Positions 17,301-23,946 of a DNA stretch of 38,170 nucleotides are shown one piece after another. The stretch's first letter is position 1, and each line of letters opens with the position of its first letter. The translations under genes and the position numbers were made by a program. The stretch is from DASZMX01 sp035551475 (GTDB taxonomy: Bacteria; Verrucomicrobiota; Verrucomicrobiia; Limisphaerales; Palsa-1400), in NCBI GenBank assembly GCA_035551475.1, contig DASZMX010000060.1, positions 1 through 38,170 on the forward strand, written 5' to 3'. The notes under the pieces were generated by a model, which did no database searches, was not told the origin of the DNA, and was given only the letters and a program-made list of their open reading frames with translations.

Positions 17301-18283
17301 CGTTCGGCGTGATCATGAAGATCAATCGCGAGCCGCTGCCGGAAATGCCGCAGGCGGTCATGGATAAAGACCACGCCTTTTGGAGCGAATATTCCACTCG
17401 CACCATTGGCAATTGGATCACTTACGACACGACCATTTCCAACATCTGCGCCTTTTGCGAGAAAACCTATCTGCGCCACGATTACAGCGGGTTCAATGGC
17501 GATCGCCGTTTCATTCGCGACGATGACGGGCAAAAGGCGTTTTCCAAATTGCGCAGCTCCATCGGCAGCAGCATTTATTGGTGGCGCGCCACGCACCCGG
17601 CCAACCAGGCCGAAGCCGAGCGCACGTTCAAGGAAGCGGAATTCGCGTTGAAGCAAGCCTTCGCGTATTGCCCGTACAGCCCGGAAGCGGTGTTTCATTT
17701 GATGCAATTGCTCCTGGCGCGCAATCGCATCGAGGAAGCCATCATGGTGCTGAAAACCTGCCACAAGCTCGATCCTTACAACGGCCAAATCACGGATTGG
17801 ATTACGAACCTGGAGCAAGCCCGTCAGAAAGGCGGCAACAGCAACACTTCCGGCAACGTCACCATCCAGCAGTTCCTCGATCAGGTGCAACAGCAGATCG
17901 CGGCCCGCAACACCAATGTCGCCGATCACATGCTGCAACAAATCCTCGATTTGCCGCAGGCCGACGCCGCGACGCTGATTCATGTGGCGGATCTTTATCT
18001 GCGGCTCGGGGACATGGGTAAGAGCGAGCAGGCGGTCACGAAATTAACGCAGGTGGCGCCCGACTCGTATGAAGCGTGGTATAATCTTGGCATCATTCAA
18101 TCCGCCCGCGGCAAAACAGCCGATGCGGTGCATGACTTGCAAAAGGCGGTGGCCTTGAACGACGGAGAGCGCGCCAAAAATGCGTCGCTGCCCAATTTGC
18201 GCGAACATCTGATGACTGACGCCAGTCTCGGCGCCTTGAAGCAATCCGCCGAGTTTCGCGCGGCGTTCGCCACGAATCATTGA
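14363..18283 (+). CDS. DUF2723 membrane protein with C-terminal TPR repeats, probable GT-C glycosyltransferase
   Basis: This 1306-residue protein has a short Pro/Ala-rich cytoplasmic start. A first membrane helix at about 51-72 leads into TLEDSGELCTGAFWAGIPHPPGYP, the DUF2723 signature; Asp75 and Glu78 are the likely metal/catalytic acids of a GT-C fold, as in protein O-mannosyltransferase relatives. About a dozen hydrophobic helices run to about residue 600. A long soluble region (600-1080) follows, then TPR-like helices (about 1090-1156 and 1168-1268). The family is thought to transfer sugars from lipid donors to proteins or polymers on the outer face of the membrane; donor and acceptor are not known here. 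The ATG is preceded by a promoter-like pair. The stop overlaps the start of the sigma-factor gene, so the two are translationally coupled. Confidence 0.88.
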   Translation: MNQKTPTPSGAALPAEGSKISSTPAAKTSGAAPPPPPGPLPPLFRGIDWWTFGITFLVVWIIYFLTLAPEVTLEDSGELCTGAFWAGIPHPPGYPFWSIYSWLWTVLAPFKNVAFRVELGESTAAVMACSLVAIMVSRGSSMFIEGIEDLRGITSKWENAISVVCGITAGLLLALGSSMWKESVVINRISPFGVPWLTLVLVCLMRWGYAPHQKRYLYVAMFFFGICATIHQTLIVAAMGIEIGIASRDTRLGRDLFLGNSIAYFTILVGMAAGMIPGLTNATSMVQSILHGVGIASIVACVWLTIQTGSLLTEVKSVVWMFVVWVAGFGFYLYEPLAGMTNPPMEWGYPRTPEGFFHALTRGQYDKINPTDIFHEPLKFVTQLGMLFNGLADAFSWVYMFIALLPLLFLFRMQKREKAWIITVASIYPFLGILLTIFLDPTPERQTADLVKVFYTASHAVVAIMIGYGLALTAAYMATHYDKFRRWGLIGGSIAVALALFSVVDVTGLQYFGLLGWPAGTGVGDIPHWIAQSFAPDQYGLPVFGVLILAGITVVFLASVLLYRTRAPLLITLLLFLLMPICSGFSHWFHSEQRNHWFGYWFGHDMFTPPYVDATGKLTYDPKGREAAAKGPKGAMVYPEMARDAVLFGGTDPGRFCPTYMIFCESFIPHKDQPEQDQNFDRRDVYIITQNALADNTYLDYIRAQFFRSAQQDPPFFQNFLATALPKIFKGPVRALGFLDNIFEGLGARIEWRRRTESSLFKPDDFIDLKGFTAKLRKGAQTNELSKYIYSKLSPETQKLVDSGGDDSALRRGLARDLNVVLAGGSIYDAERFKGITLPKLVDEAVHQNQLDATKLRLNRVMLEDAYPGMLATSVGGVYPDTEIYTPSPVDSQECFNVYLNDAQRRYEHDSRFPNEPRQMKPGEDVRPAPNGAGVQVAGQVAVMSINGLLTKVIFDHNPDHEFYVEESFPLDWMYPYLTPFGVIMKINREPLPEMPQAVMDKDHAFWSEYSTRTIGNWITYDTTISNICAFCEKTYLRHDYSGFNGDRRFIRDDDGQKAFSKLRSSIGSSIYWWRATHPANQAEAERTFKEAEFALKQAFAYCPYSPEAVFHLMQLLLARNRIEEAIMVLKTCHKLDPYNGQITDWITNLEQARQKGGNSNTSGNVTIQQFLDQVQQQIAARNTNVADHMLQQILDLPQADAATLIHVADLYLRLGDMGKSEQAVTKLTQVAPDSYEAWYNLGIIQSARGKTADAVHDLQKAVALNDGERAKNASLPNLREHLMTDASLGALKQSAEFRAAFATNH

Positions 18284-18828
18284 CCTTGAACTTCGCTGCA
18301 CCAGGCTGGCCGGAGACGCTTTACCAGGAAAAAGCGGGGGCGCTGATTCTTTATGGGCGCGCCCTGGGCTTGTCGCACAGCGAGTCCGAGGATGTTTTGC
18401 AGGAAACTTTTCTGGCCTTGCTGCGCTTGCCCACGCGGCCGGAGGAGCCGGAGCGCTATTGCCTGCGCGCGTTCCGCAATCGCGCCCTCAATTATCATCG
18501 TAGCGTCTGGCGCCGGCTCGCCCGCGAATGGGAGTCGGTCGCATGGTTCGAGCGGCATCCCACCAACGAGGAAAACGAGACCCAGGCATTGCAGGGCTTG
18601 AAACAATTGCCGCCCGAACAGCGCGAAGTCATTGTGCTGAAAATCTGGCACGGCATGACCTTCGAGGAAATTGGGCGCCTCCTGGAGACTTCGCCCAACA
18701 CCGTGGCCGGGCGTTATCGCTACGGGCTGAACAAATTGAGATTTTTCGTGAAAGGAAGCCGCTATGAACGAGATCGATCCATTGGAGAGCCAGTTGCAGT
18801 CATGGATTCCGCGTCGCCCTTCGCCTGA
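18280..18828 (+). CDS. ECF-type RNA polymerase sigma factor
   Basis: The 182-residue product has sigma region 2 (about residues 15-75, with SESEDVLQETFLALL and AFRNRALNYHR) and region 4 (about 105-160, with LPPEQREVIVLKIWHGMTFEEIG and a helix-turn-helix TSPNTVAGRYRYGLNKLR). No region 3 is present, as expected for an ECF factor. Translation starts at TTG, overlapping the DUF2723 stop (TTGA), so it is coupled to that gene. Its last 65 nt overlap the next gene, a small single-pass membrane protein that could be its anti-sigma factor. The regulon is not visible in this window. Confidence 0.88.
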   Translation: MTLNFAAPGWPETLYQEKAGALILYGRALGLSHSESEDVLQETFLALLRLPTRPEEPERYCLRAFRNRALNYHRSVWRRLAREWESVAWFERHPTNEENETQALQGLKQLPPEQREVIVLKIWHGMTFEEIGRLLETSPNTVAGRYRYGLNKLRFFVKGSRYERDRSIGEPVAVMDSASPFA

Positions 18829-19129
18829 GATCGAGGCGCGCTTGTTCGGGGCCAGCCGCCGCCGCGCGGCTTGGCCGAGCCATGTCTGGACGTGGCTGAC
18901 GCCGGCTTTTGCCTGCGCCTTGACGCTGCTCGTGGCGGTGACGGGTTCGAACCGGCATGGCGCGGATTTCGAGGGGCGCAGCCCGAGCGCGGTGGCTTCG
19001 CTGATGTACGATCCGGAAGCTTCCAACACGCCGCGCACCTTCACATTGAGCCGCACGGCCGGCAAAATCTGGTTTCCGCAACCGCTCCTTGATCCGGCCC
19101 GTTTCCCCGGCGGCCGCACCAATCTTTGA
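18764..19129 (+). CDS. Small single-pass membrane protein, possible anti-sigma factor
   Basis: I do not recognise a named family. The 121-residue product has a charged N-terminal segment (1-42), one hydrophobic helix (about 43-62, WTWLTPAFACALTLLVAVTG) and a C-terminal tail of about 60 residues. AAAGGAAG lies 7 nt upstream of the ATG, inside the sigma-factor gene, giving a 65-nt overlap. The size, topology and tight coupling to an ECF sigma gene suggest an anti-sigma or sigma-associated membrane protein, but no zinc-binding anti-sigma motif (HxxxCxxC) is present. The role is inferred from context only. Confidence 0.7.
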   Translation: MNEIDPLESQLQSWIPRRPSPEIEARLFGASRRRAAWPSHVWTWLTPAFACALTLLVAVTGSNRHGADFEGRSPSAVASLMYDPEASNTPRTFTLSRTAGKIWFPQPLLDPARFPGGRTNL

Positions 19130-19198
19130 GCGCCAAAATTCGGGCGGAGGAAGGCAAAAATGGGGCAGCGTTTCCCGTTGGGCTGGGTTTGAATTCCA

Positions 19199-19226
19199 TT
19201 GACGAGACGGGCGAGGCCAGTAACAT
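19199..19226 (+). promoter_or_regulatory. Candidate gap promoter
   Basis: TTGACG (19199-19204) and TAACAT (19221-19226) are separated by 16 nt, 40 nt before the gap ATG, in a 137-nt gap after the membrane-protein gene. The -35 is good and the -10 is weak. Confidence 0.4.
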
Positions 19227-19266
19227 CTCGCTGCTCGCTTCAGAGTGATTTAACAAAGAAAATAAT

Positions 19267-20316
19267 ATGGCGCTTAAAATTGCGATTAATGGTTTTGGCC
19301 GGATTGGACGCTTGGTCTTCCGCGCTATTTCGGAACAGGGTTTGATTGGGAAAGACGTGGAGGTCGTCGCGGTCGGTGACATCGTCCCGGCGGACAATCT
19401 CGCCTACCTGCTTAAGTACGATTCGACCCAAGGCCGTTTCAAGGGCGAAGTTTCCTCTCGCAAATCGGCGCCGGACAAGCCGGAAGACGACATCCTGGTC
19501 GTCAACGGCAAAGACATTCATGTCGTGAGCGCCAAGGACCCGTCTGGTTTGCCCTGGAAGCAGCATGGCGTGCAATTGGTCATCGAATCCACCGGCCTTT
19601 TCACCGATGGCGAAAAAGCCAAGGGCCACCTCGCCGCCGGCGCCAAGAAGGTCATTATTTCCGCCCCGGCCAAAAACGAGGACATCACCCTCGTGCTCGG
19701 CGTCAACCAGGACAAGTACGACGCGGGCAAGCACAACATCATTTCCAACGCTTCCTGCACGACCAACTGCCTGGCGCCCTTGGTGCATGTGCTCTTGAAG
19801 GAAGGTTTTGGCGTGGAAGAAGGCTTGATGACGACCATCCATTCCTACACCGCCACCCAAAAAACCGTGGACGGCCCCAGCAAGAAGGATTGGAAAGGCG
19901 GACGCAGCGCGGCCATCAACATCATTCCCTCCACCACCGGCGCCGCCAAGGCCGTGGCCCTGGTTTGCCCCGAGGTCAAAGGCAAGCTCACCGGCATGTC
20001 TTTCCGCGTGCCGAGCCCGACGGTTTCCGTCGTTGACTTGACAGTAAAGACCGCCAAGGACACCAGCTACGCCGAGATTTCCGCCGCGATGAAAAAGGCG
20101 AGCGAGACTTACTTGAAAGGCATCCTGGAATACACCGAGGATGAAGTGGTCAGCACGGACTTCCTGCATTCCGCCGCGTCGTCGATCTTCGACAAAGGCT
20201 CCGGCATTGAGCTGAACAAGCGTTTCTTCAAGCTCGTCAGCTGGTACGACAACGAATGGGGTTATAGCTGCCGCGTCGCGGAGTTGGTGAAGTTCATCAT
20301 TGGCAAAGGCGTGTAA
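19267..20316 (+). CDS. gap: Glyceraldehyde-3-phosphate dehydrogenase
   Basis: This enzyme oxidises glyceraldehyde-3-phosphate to 1,3-bisphosphoglycerate with NAD in glycolysis, or the reverse in gluconeogenesis. The 349-residue protein starts with the Rossmann motif INGFGRIGR and has the active-site SNASCTTNC with catalytic Cys164, the HSYTATQ segment and the C-terminal WYDNEWGYSCR. The length is at the upper end for the family because of insertions after residue 50. It stands alone after a 137-nt gap with a promoter-like pair and is followed 8 nt later by rsmD, so the two are probably co-transcribed. Confidence 0.97.
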   Translation: MALKIAINGFGRIGRLVFRAISEQGLIGKDVEVVAVGDIVPADNLAYLLKYDSTQGRFKGEVSSRKSAPDKPEDDILVVNGKDIHVVSAKDPSGLPWKQHGVQLVIESTGLFTDGEKAKGHLAAGAKKVIISAPAKNEDITLVLGVNQDKYDAGKHNIISNASCTTNCLAPLVHVLLKEGFGVEEGLMTTIHSYTATQKTVDGPSKKDWKGGRSAAINIIPSTTGAAKAVALVCPEVKGKLTGMSFRVPSPTVSVVDLTVKTAKDTSYAEISAAMKKASETYLKGILEYTEDEVVSTDFLHSAASSIFDKGSGIELNKRFFKLVSWYDNEWGYSCRVAELVKFIIGKGV

Positions 20317-20324
20317 CGCCGGCC

Positions 20325-20915
20325 ATGAGAATTATTGGCGGCTCCGCCGCTGGGACCATTCTCAACGTCCCCAAAGGCTTTGATGTGCGGCCGACGCCGG
20401 ACCTCGTCCGGCAGGCCATCTTCAACAGCCTCGGCCCCCGCGTGCTTGAGGCCGCCGTCCTGGAATTATTCGGCGGCACCGGCGCGTTGAGCCTCGAATG
20501 CCTCAGCCGCGGCGCGGCCCGCGCGGTGTGCGTGGAGAAATCCAGCCGTCACGCCCAATTCATTCGCCAAAATCTCACGCTGGCACGCCTGGAAAATTCC
20601 CGCCTGGAAGTTCGCGTGCAGGACGCTTTCGTGGCCGTGGCGCAATTGGCCGAGTCGTTCGATATCATTCTCGCCGACCCCCCATACGGCGAAAAAAACG
20701 TGGGACGCCGCTCCACGTCACTCGCGCAGCAGTTGCTCGATGACATCGCGTTGCCCAAGGCATTGCGTCCGGCGGGGGTGTTTGTGCTCGGCCACACCAA
20801 GCGCGACACGCTGGAGGCGCCACCGTGGTGGATTGAGACGAAAGTCCTCAAGCACGGCGATTCGATTATGCGATTTTTTGTTCCGCCAACGCCGCCTCCC
20901 GCTCCAGCAGCGTAG
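20325..20915 (+). CDS. rsmD: 16S rRNA (guanine-966-N2)-methyltransferase
   Basis: RsmD methylates the N2 of G966 in 16S rRNA using S-adenosylmethionine. The 196-residue protein has the family start MRIIGGSAAG, the RPTPDLVRQAIFNSL segment, the SAM-binding LFGGTGALSLE (residues 48-58) and the catalytic DPPYGEKN (118-125). The C-terminus is Pro/Ala-rich. The gene lies 8 nt after gap. Its last 50 nt overlap the 3' end of the convergent M48 protease gene. Confidence 0.93.
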   Translation: MRIIGGSAAGTILNVPKGFDVRPTPDLVRQAIFNSLGPRVLEAAVLELFGGTGALSLECLSRGAARAVCVEKSSRHAQFIRQNLTLARLENSRLEVRVQDAFVAVAQLAESFDIILADPPYGEKNVGRRSTSLAQQLLDDIALPKALRPAGVFVLGHTKRDTLEAPPWWIETKVLKHGDSIMRFFVPPTPPPAPAA

Positions 20916-22107
20916 GGTGCGAATAATAAAATCCGCTGTAAATCGGGTGCGGCGTGAGATTGCTGAGATTTTTCTCGTTCAATTTCCGCAAGGCGCCCAC
21001 GAGTGGTTGGGTGGCCTTGATCAGCGCAGCCGCGTAGGCATCCGCTTCGTATTCGTAACGCCGCGAAAAGGAATGCGTGAGCGGCGAAAGCCAGAAGGTC
21101 ACCGTCCCGGCAAGCAAGCCAAAGAGCAGAAATGCCGGGACGATGCTGCCTGGGGCAAAACCAAAATCGTGATAAAACCAGGCCTGCCGCGCCAGCACGG
21201 AGATGGCGTAAAAACCGAGCAACGTGGCGGCCATCGAGGCCGCGAGCATTTTCGGGATGTGCCGTTTTTTGTAATGTCCGATTTCATGGGCCAGCACCGC
21301 CTCCAATTCCGCGTTCTCCAATTGCTGTGCCAGGGTGTCGAAGATCACGATTTTGCGGAAGCTCCCAAAGCCAGTGAAGAAAGCGTTGGAATGGCGTGAG
21401 CGTTTGCTGCCGTCCATCACTTGAATGTCTTTCGCGCTGAACCCGGCGCGTTGCCCCAGCGCCAGCAACCGCTCCCGCAAAGGCCCTTCCGGCAGCGGCG
21501 TGAATTTATTAAAAAGCGGCATGATCAAAATCGGCGCCAGAACCATCATGACCAATTGAAAAACTGTCACACAAAGCCACGCCCAAAACCACCACCACGC
21601 GCCCATCCAATCGACCAATTTTAGGATCAACGTCAGCAACGGCAGCCCAATGACCAGGCTGAGAACCATGCCTTTTAGCCGATCCATCCACCACAACGCC
21701 GGCGTGGTGGTGTTGAAGCCAAAACGCTCCTCCAGATGAAATTGCTCGTGCCATTCCAGGGGCAATTCCGGGAGCGATAGAAGAATGCCCGTGGCGAAAA
21801 TAAATCCCGCGCCGGCCCACAGCGAATGCGCAGGAAACTTGGCGTAAAACCACGGCAACACCCCAGTGAACAGCGCCAGCGTCAAAATCAAGGTTTGCCA
21901 GGTCAACTCGATTTTTTCAAAGCGCGCCTTGGCCAGGGTGTAATCCACGGATTTGGCGTAGTTTTCCGGCGACATCACATCCCGCAGCGCTCCCGGGATA
22001 TGTTTCGCGTGCGCCTGGACATGCCGCTGGTTCATGCCTTCCAACGCAAGTTGCGCGATCCATTTCGCAAGGATCAGCGCGAGGCAAATCGCGGCAAAAG
22101 CGGTCAT
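20866..22107 (-). CDS. M48-family membrane zinc peptidase, CAAX prenyl protease 1 (Ste24)-like
   Basis: The 413-residue protein begins with a hydrophobic helix (MTAFAAICLALILAKW). It has further helices around residues 70-85, 96-114, 147-163 and 172-198, then the zinc motif HEIGH (274-278) and the third-ligand segment YEYEADAYAAAL near the C-terminus. MDGSKRSRHSNAFFTGFG (231-248) is typical of Ste24-like M48 enzymes. The bacterial role is probably membrane-protein turnover or quality control; prenylated substrates are not expected. I place the start at 22107, 2 nt after the stop of the transporter gene, rather than at the longer in-frame start at 22263, because the extension lies inside that gene and looks non-coding. 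The 3' end overlaps rsmD by 50 nt on the opposite strand. Confidence 0.92.
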   Translation of the reverse strand: MTAFAAICLALILAKWIAQLALEGMNQRHVQAHAKHIPGALRDVMSPENYAKSVDYTLAKARFEKIELTWQTLILTLALFTGVLPWFYAKFPAHSLWAGAGFIFATGILLSLPELPLEWHEQFHLEERFGFNTTTPALWWMDRLKGMVLSLVIGLPLLTLILKLVDWMGAWWWFWAWLCVTVFQLVMMVLAPILIMPLFNKFTPLPEGPLRERLLALGQRAGFSAKDIQVMDGSKRSRHSNAFFTGFGSFRKIVIFDTLAQQLENAELEAVLAHEIGHYKKRHIPKMLAASMAATLLGFYAISVLARQAWFYHDFGFAPGSIVPAFLLFGLLAGTVTFWLSPLTHSFSRRYEYEADAYAAALIKATQPLVGALRKLNEKNLSNLTPHPIYSGFYYSHPTLLEREAALAEQKIA

Positions 22108-22109
22108 GC

Positions 22110-23408
22110 TCAAGAAGCGCGCGCCGGTTCCGACCCGCGATCCGGCGGGTGAAACAACGCTGCCATCAAAATAATCGCCAACAACGCCACCGCCGACGGC
22201 ACCATGAACAGCCCGCGAAAATCCGTGACTTCGCCGTGCGTGAAAACTTTCTGCAGCAGCCACGGACCTACCGAATTGGCGGCGATCACGCCAAAGCCCA
22301 GAATCATGACATTAAACAAACCCTGCGCGCTGGCGCGGGCATCCGAGGGAAAATGTTCATCCACGAAAATATAGACCACCGCAAAGAAAAACGCATAGCA
22401 GACGCCGTGCAAAATATTGACAGCCACAATCAGCCCCGTCATTTGCGGGAAAAACGCGAAGACCAGGAAGCGGAAGAGATGGCCGCAAATGCCGAAAATC
22501 ATGGTGGTGCGCCAGCCGAGATGCTTCAAGGCCAGACCGAGCACGGCCATGGTGAGAATCTCCGCCACTTGCCCAATGCTCATGATCGGCATGACCCAAT
22601 TGCCCGCTATGCCCACCTGCGGGCTGCTGAGGAAGGTGCCCGCCCAGTTGAAGAAACAATTGTGCACAAAGGAGTCCGCGAACGTGACGATCCAAAGCAC
22701 CAGGACGAACGGTTTCGCGAGCAGGCGCATCGCCTCTTCCCAAGCAAATTTATTTTCCGATGAAACCGATTTCTTCGGCGGCGTATGCGGCAGCGCCAAA
22801 CTGAACACCGCCAACAGCAGCGATGCGACACCCGCCACGATGTAAGTCCAGCGCGTGGCGCTTTGCAGGTCCGCGCCCGTGAGCCCGGCGCCGAGGACGG
22901 TGTAGAGCCAATTGATAAACCCTATCGGATGCGCCGCATTGACTTTATTCCAATCCACAAAAATAAAAGTGAAAGGCCACGCCGCGAGAATCCAGCCGAT
23001 CGTTCCGCCCATGCGCACCAACCCGAACTGTTTGGAGTCCTTCAAATTCGCGAACGTGATCGAGTTCACGATGGAAACCGTCGGCACATACAAAAGGCAA
23101 TGCACCGACATCAGCACGAAAAACGTCGTGAAATCCCGGGTGAATCCCAGCCCCAGCATTGCCAGCCCGCCCACCAGTTGGCTGAACCCCAAAAACTTTT
23201 CCGCCGCGAAATTCCGGTCCGCGAATTGGTTGCTAAAGAACATGCCAATAATCGACGCCACGGGAAACGCATCCAGAATCAACGTTTGCTGAAGCGTGGT
23301 GAAGTGCAGGCTGGGGAGATAGCCGAAGATCAAAGGCAGCCAGGCGCCCCAGATAAAAAATTCCAGGACCATCATGATAAAGAGCTTCCACTGCACGGCT
23401 TTGTTCAT
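22110..23408 (-). CDS. MFS transporter, nucleoside:H+ symporter-like
   Basis: The 432-residue, 12-helix major-facilitator protein starts MNKAVQWKLFIMMVLEFFIWGAW, the pattern of the NupG/XapB-type nucleoside:H+ symporter family. Other family features are LVRMGGTIGWILAAWPF in the fourth/fifth helix region and GVCYAFFFAVVYIFVDEHFP in the second half. The substrate may be a nucleoside or another small polar solute. The longer frame up to 23519 adds a hydrophilic N-terminus and reaches into the palindromic element, so the start at 23408 is preferred. The M48 gene follows 2 nt later. A 34-bp imperfect palindrome lies about 86 nt upstream, suggesting a dedicated regulator that is not encoded next to it. 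Confidence 0.88.
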   Translation of the reverse strand: MNKAVQWKLFIMMVLEFFIWGAWLPLIFGYLPSLHFTTLQQTLILDAFPVASIIGMFFSNQFADRNFAAEKFLGFSQLVGGLAMLGLGFTRDFTTFFVLMSVHCLLYVPTVSIVNSITFANLKDSKQFGLVRMGGTIGWILAAWPFTFIFVDWNKVNAAHPIGFINWLYTVLGAGLTGADLQSATRWTYIVAGVASLLLAVFSLALPHTPPKKSVSSENKFAWEEAMRLLAKPFVLVLWIVTFADSFVHNCFFNWAGTFLSSPQVGIAGNWVMPIMSIGQVAEILTMAVLGLALKHLGWRTTMIFGICGHLFRFLVFAFFPQMTGLIVAVNILHGVCYAFFFAVVYIFVDEHFPSDARASAQGLFNVMILGFGVIAANSVGPWLLQKVFTHGEVTDFRGLFMVPSAVALLAIILMAALFHPPDRGSEPARAS

Positions 23409-23744
23409 GGGCCAAGAGTATGCCGGGGCTTTCTCACGATTCAAGGCTGCGCTGCTTTTCCATTCACGCGCTTCTCTTGGCGTTTGATGACGACCGATTA
23501 AATGTAATAGGTATAACATTTTATCGGTACGATGCTTTGGCGATTTTGGGGTGCGTTTTGTGCGCTTGTTGGAGTGGGAACGCGTGGGGCTAGGGCAACC
23601 TGCTTGCGCGCAAGCGGTTAATTCACGGGGTTAATTCAATCCCCTTTTCGCTCTGCGAAGCGCCCTTACCGGCGCTTCCGGGTTGTTTCCCCGAGGCCGC
23701 GATGAGAGGTTTGAAGTGTCAAACAAAGCCATTGGAAAGGCATT
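23409..23744. other. 336-nt intergenic region with operator-like repeats
   Basis: No convincing gene lies here. The stretch holds the 34-bp imperfect palindrome (23494-23527), a perfect 14-bp palindrome GCTTGCGCGCAAGC (23602-23615) and, right after it, a 10-bp direct repeat GGTTAATTCA at 23616-23625 and 23629-23638. The flanking genes diverge, so it must contain promoters for both, but no strong -35/-10 pair stands out. Confidence 0.6.
23494..23527. promoter_or_regulatory. 34-bp imperfect palindrome, candidate operator
   Basis: Each 17-nt arm pairs with the other at 14 positions; the mismatches are at arm positions 6, 13 and the centre. The core contains AAATGT and ACATTT half-sites separated by 10 nt. 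This is far beyond chance for an intergenic sequence and lies upstream of the MFS gene. The half-sites resemble the gamma-proteobacterial Zur box (AAATGTTATA-N-TATAACATTT), with one base substituted and the spacing one base longer, but they differ from the TTGCAA-type site at 10501-10519. Confidence 0.6.
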
Positions 23745-23927
23745 ATGAATAGAGTCACAAAATATATCATAGCGTTCGGGCGCACGGGCCCGGAATTGGA
23801 ACAGGACGTGGCCGACCGCATTGCCGAGGGGTTCCAACCCATGGGCGGACCGTGCCACGCGAAGGACGGGGTCCTATTGCAAGCGATGGTCAAATATGAG
23901 GTGCGGCACAACTCGAAGTATGATTGA
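23745..23927 (+). CDS. Small DUF1737-like protein
   Basis: The 60-residue product contains ELEQDVADRIAEGFQPMGGP followed by LLQAMVKYE, the pattern of DUF1737 proteins: a helix of the VNxxIAxGWxPxGG type followed by a short strand with QAM. GGAAAGG lies a few bases before the ATG, a good ribosome-binding site. The family has no known function; it occurs as small stand-alone cytoplasmic proteins. It converges on the large secreted-protein gene, with 19 nt between the two stops. Confidence 0.7.
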   Translation: MNRVTKYIIAFGRTGPELEQDVADRIAEGFQPMGGPCHAKDGVLLQAMVKYEVRHNSKYD

Positions 23928-23946
23928 TCGCCGCGCCATCGGTGGC

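Noticed and set aside
16214..17983. 589-residue minus-strand ORF
   Set aside because: Antisense to the DUF2723-TPR gene, which has clear family motifs; no domain is seen in the antisense product.
22108..22263. 52-residue N-terminal extension of the M48 protease
   Set aside because: It lies inside the 3' end of the transporter gene, is Gly/Ser/Arg-rich, and the ATG at 22107 directly after the transporter stop begins with a proper membrane helix.
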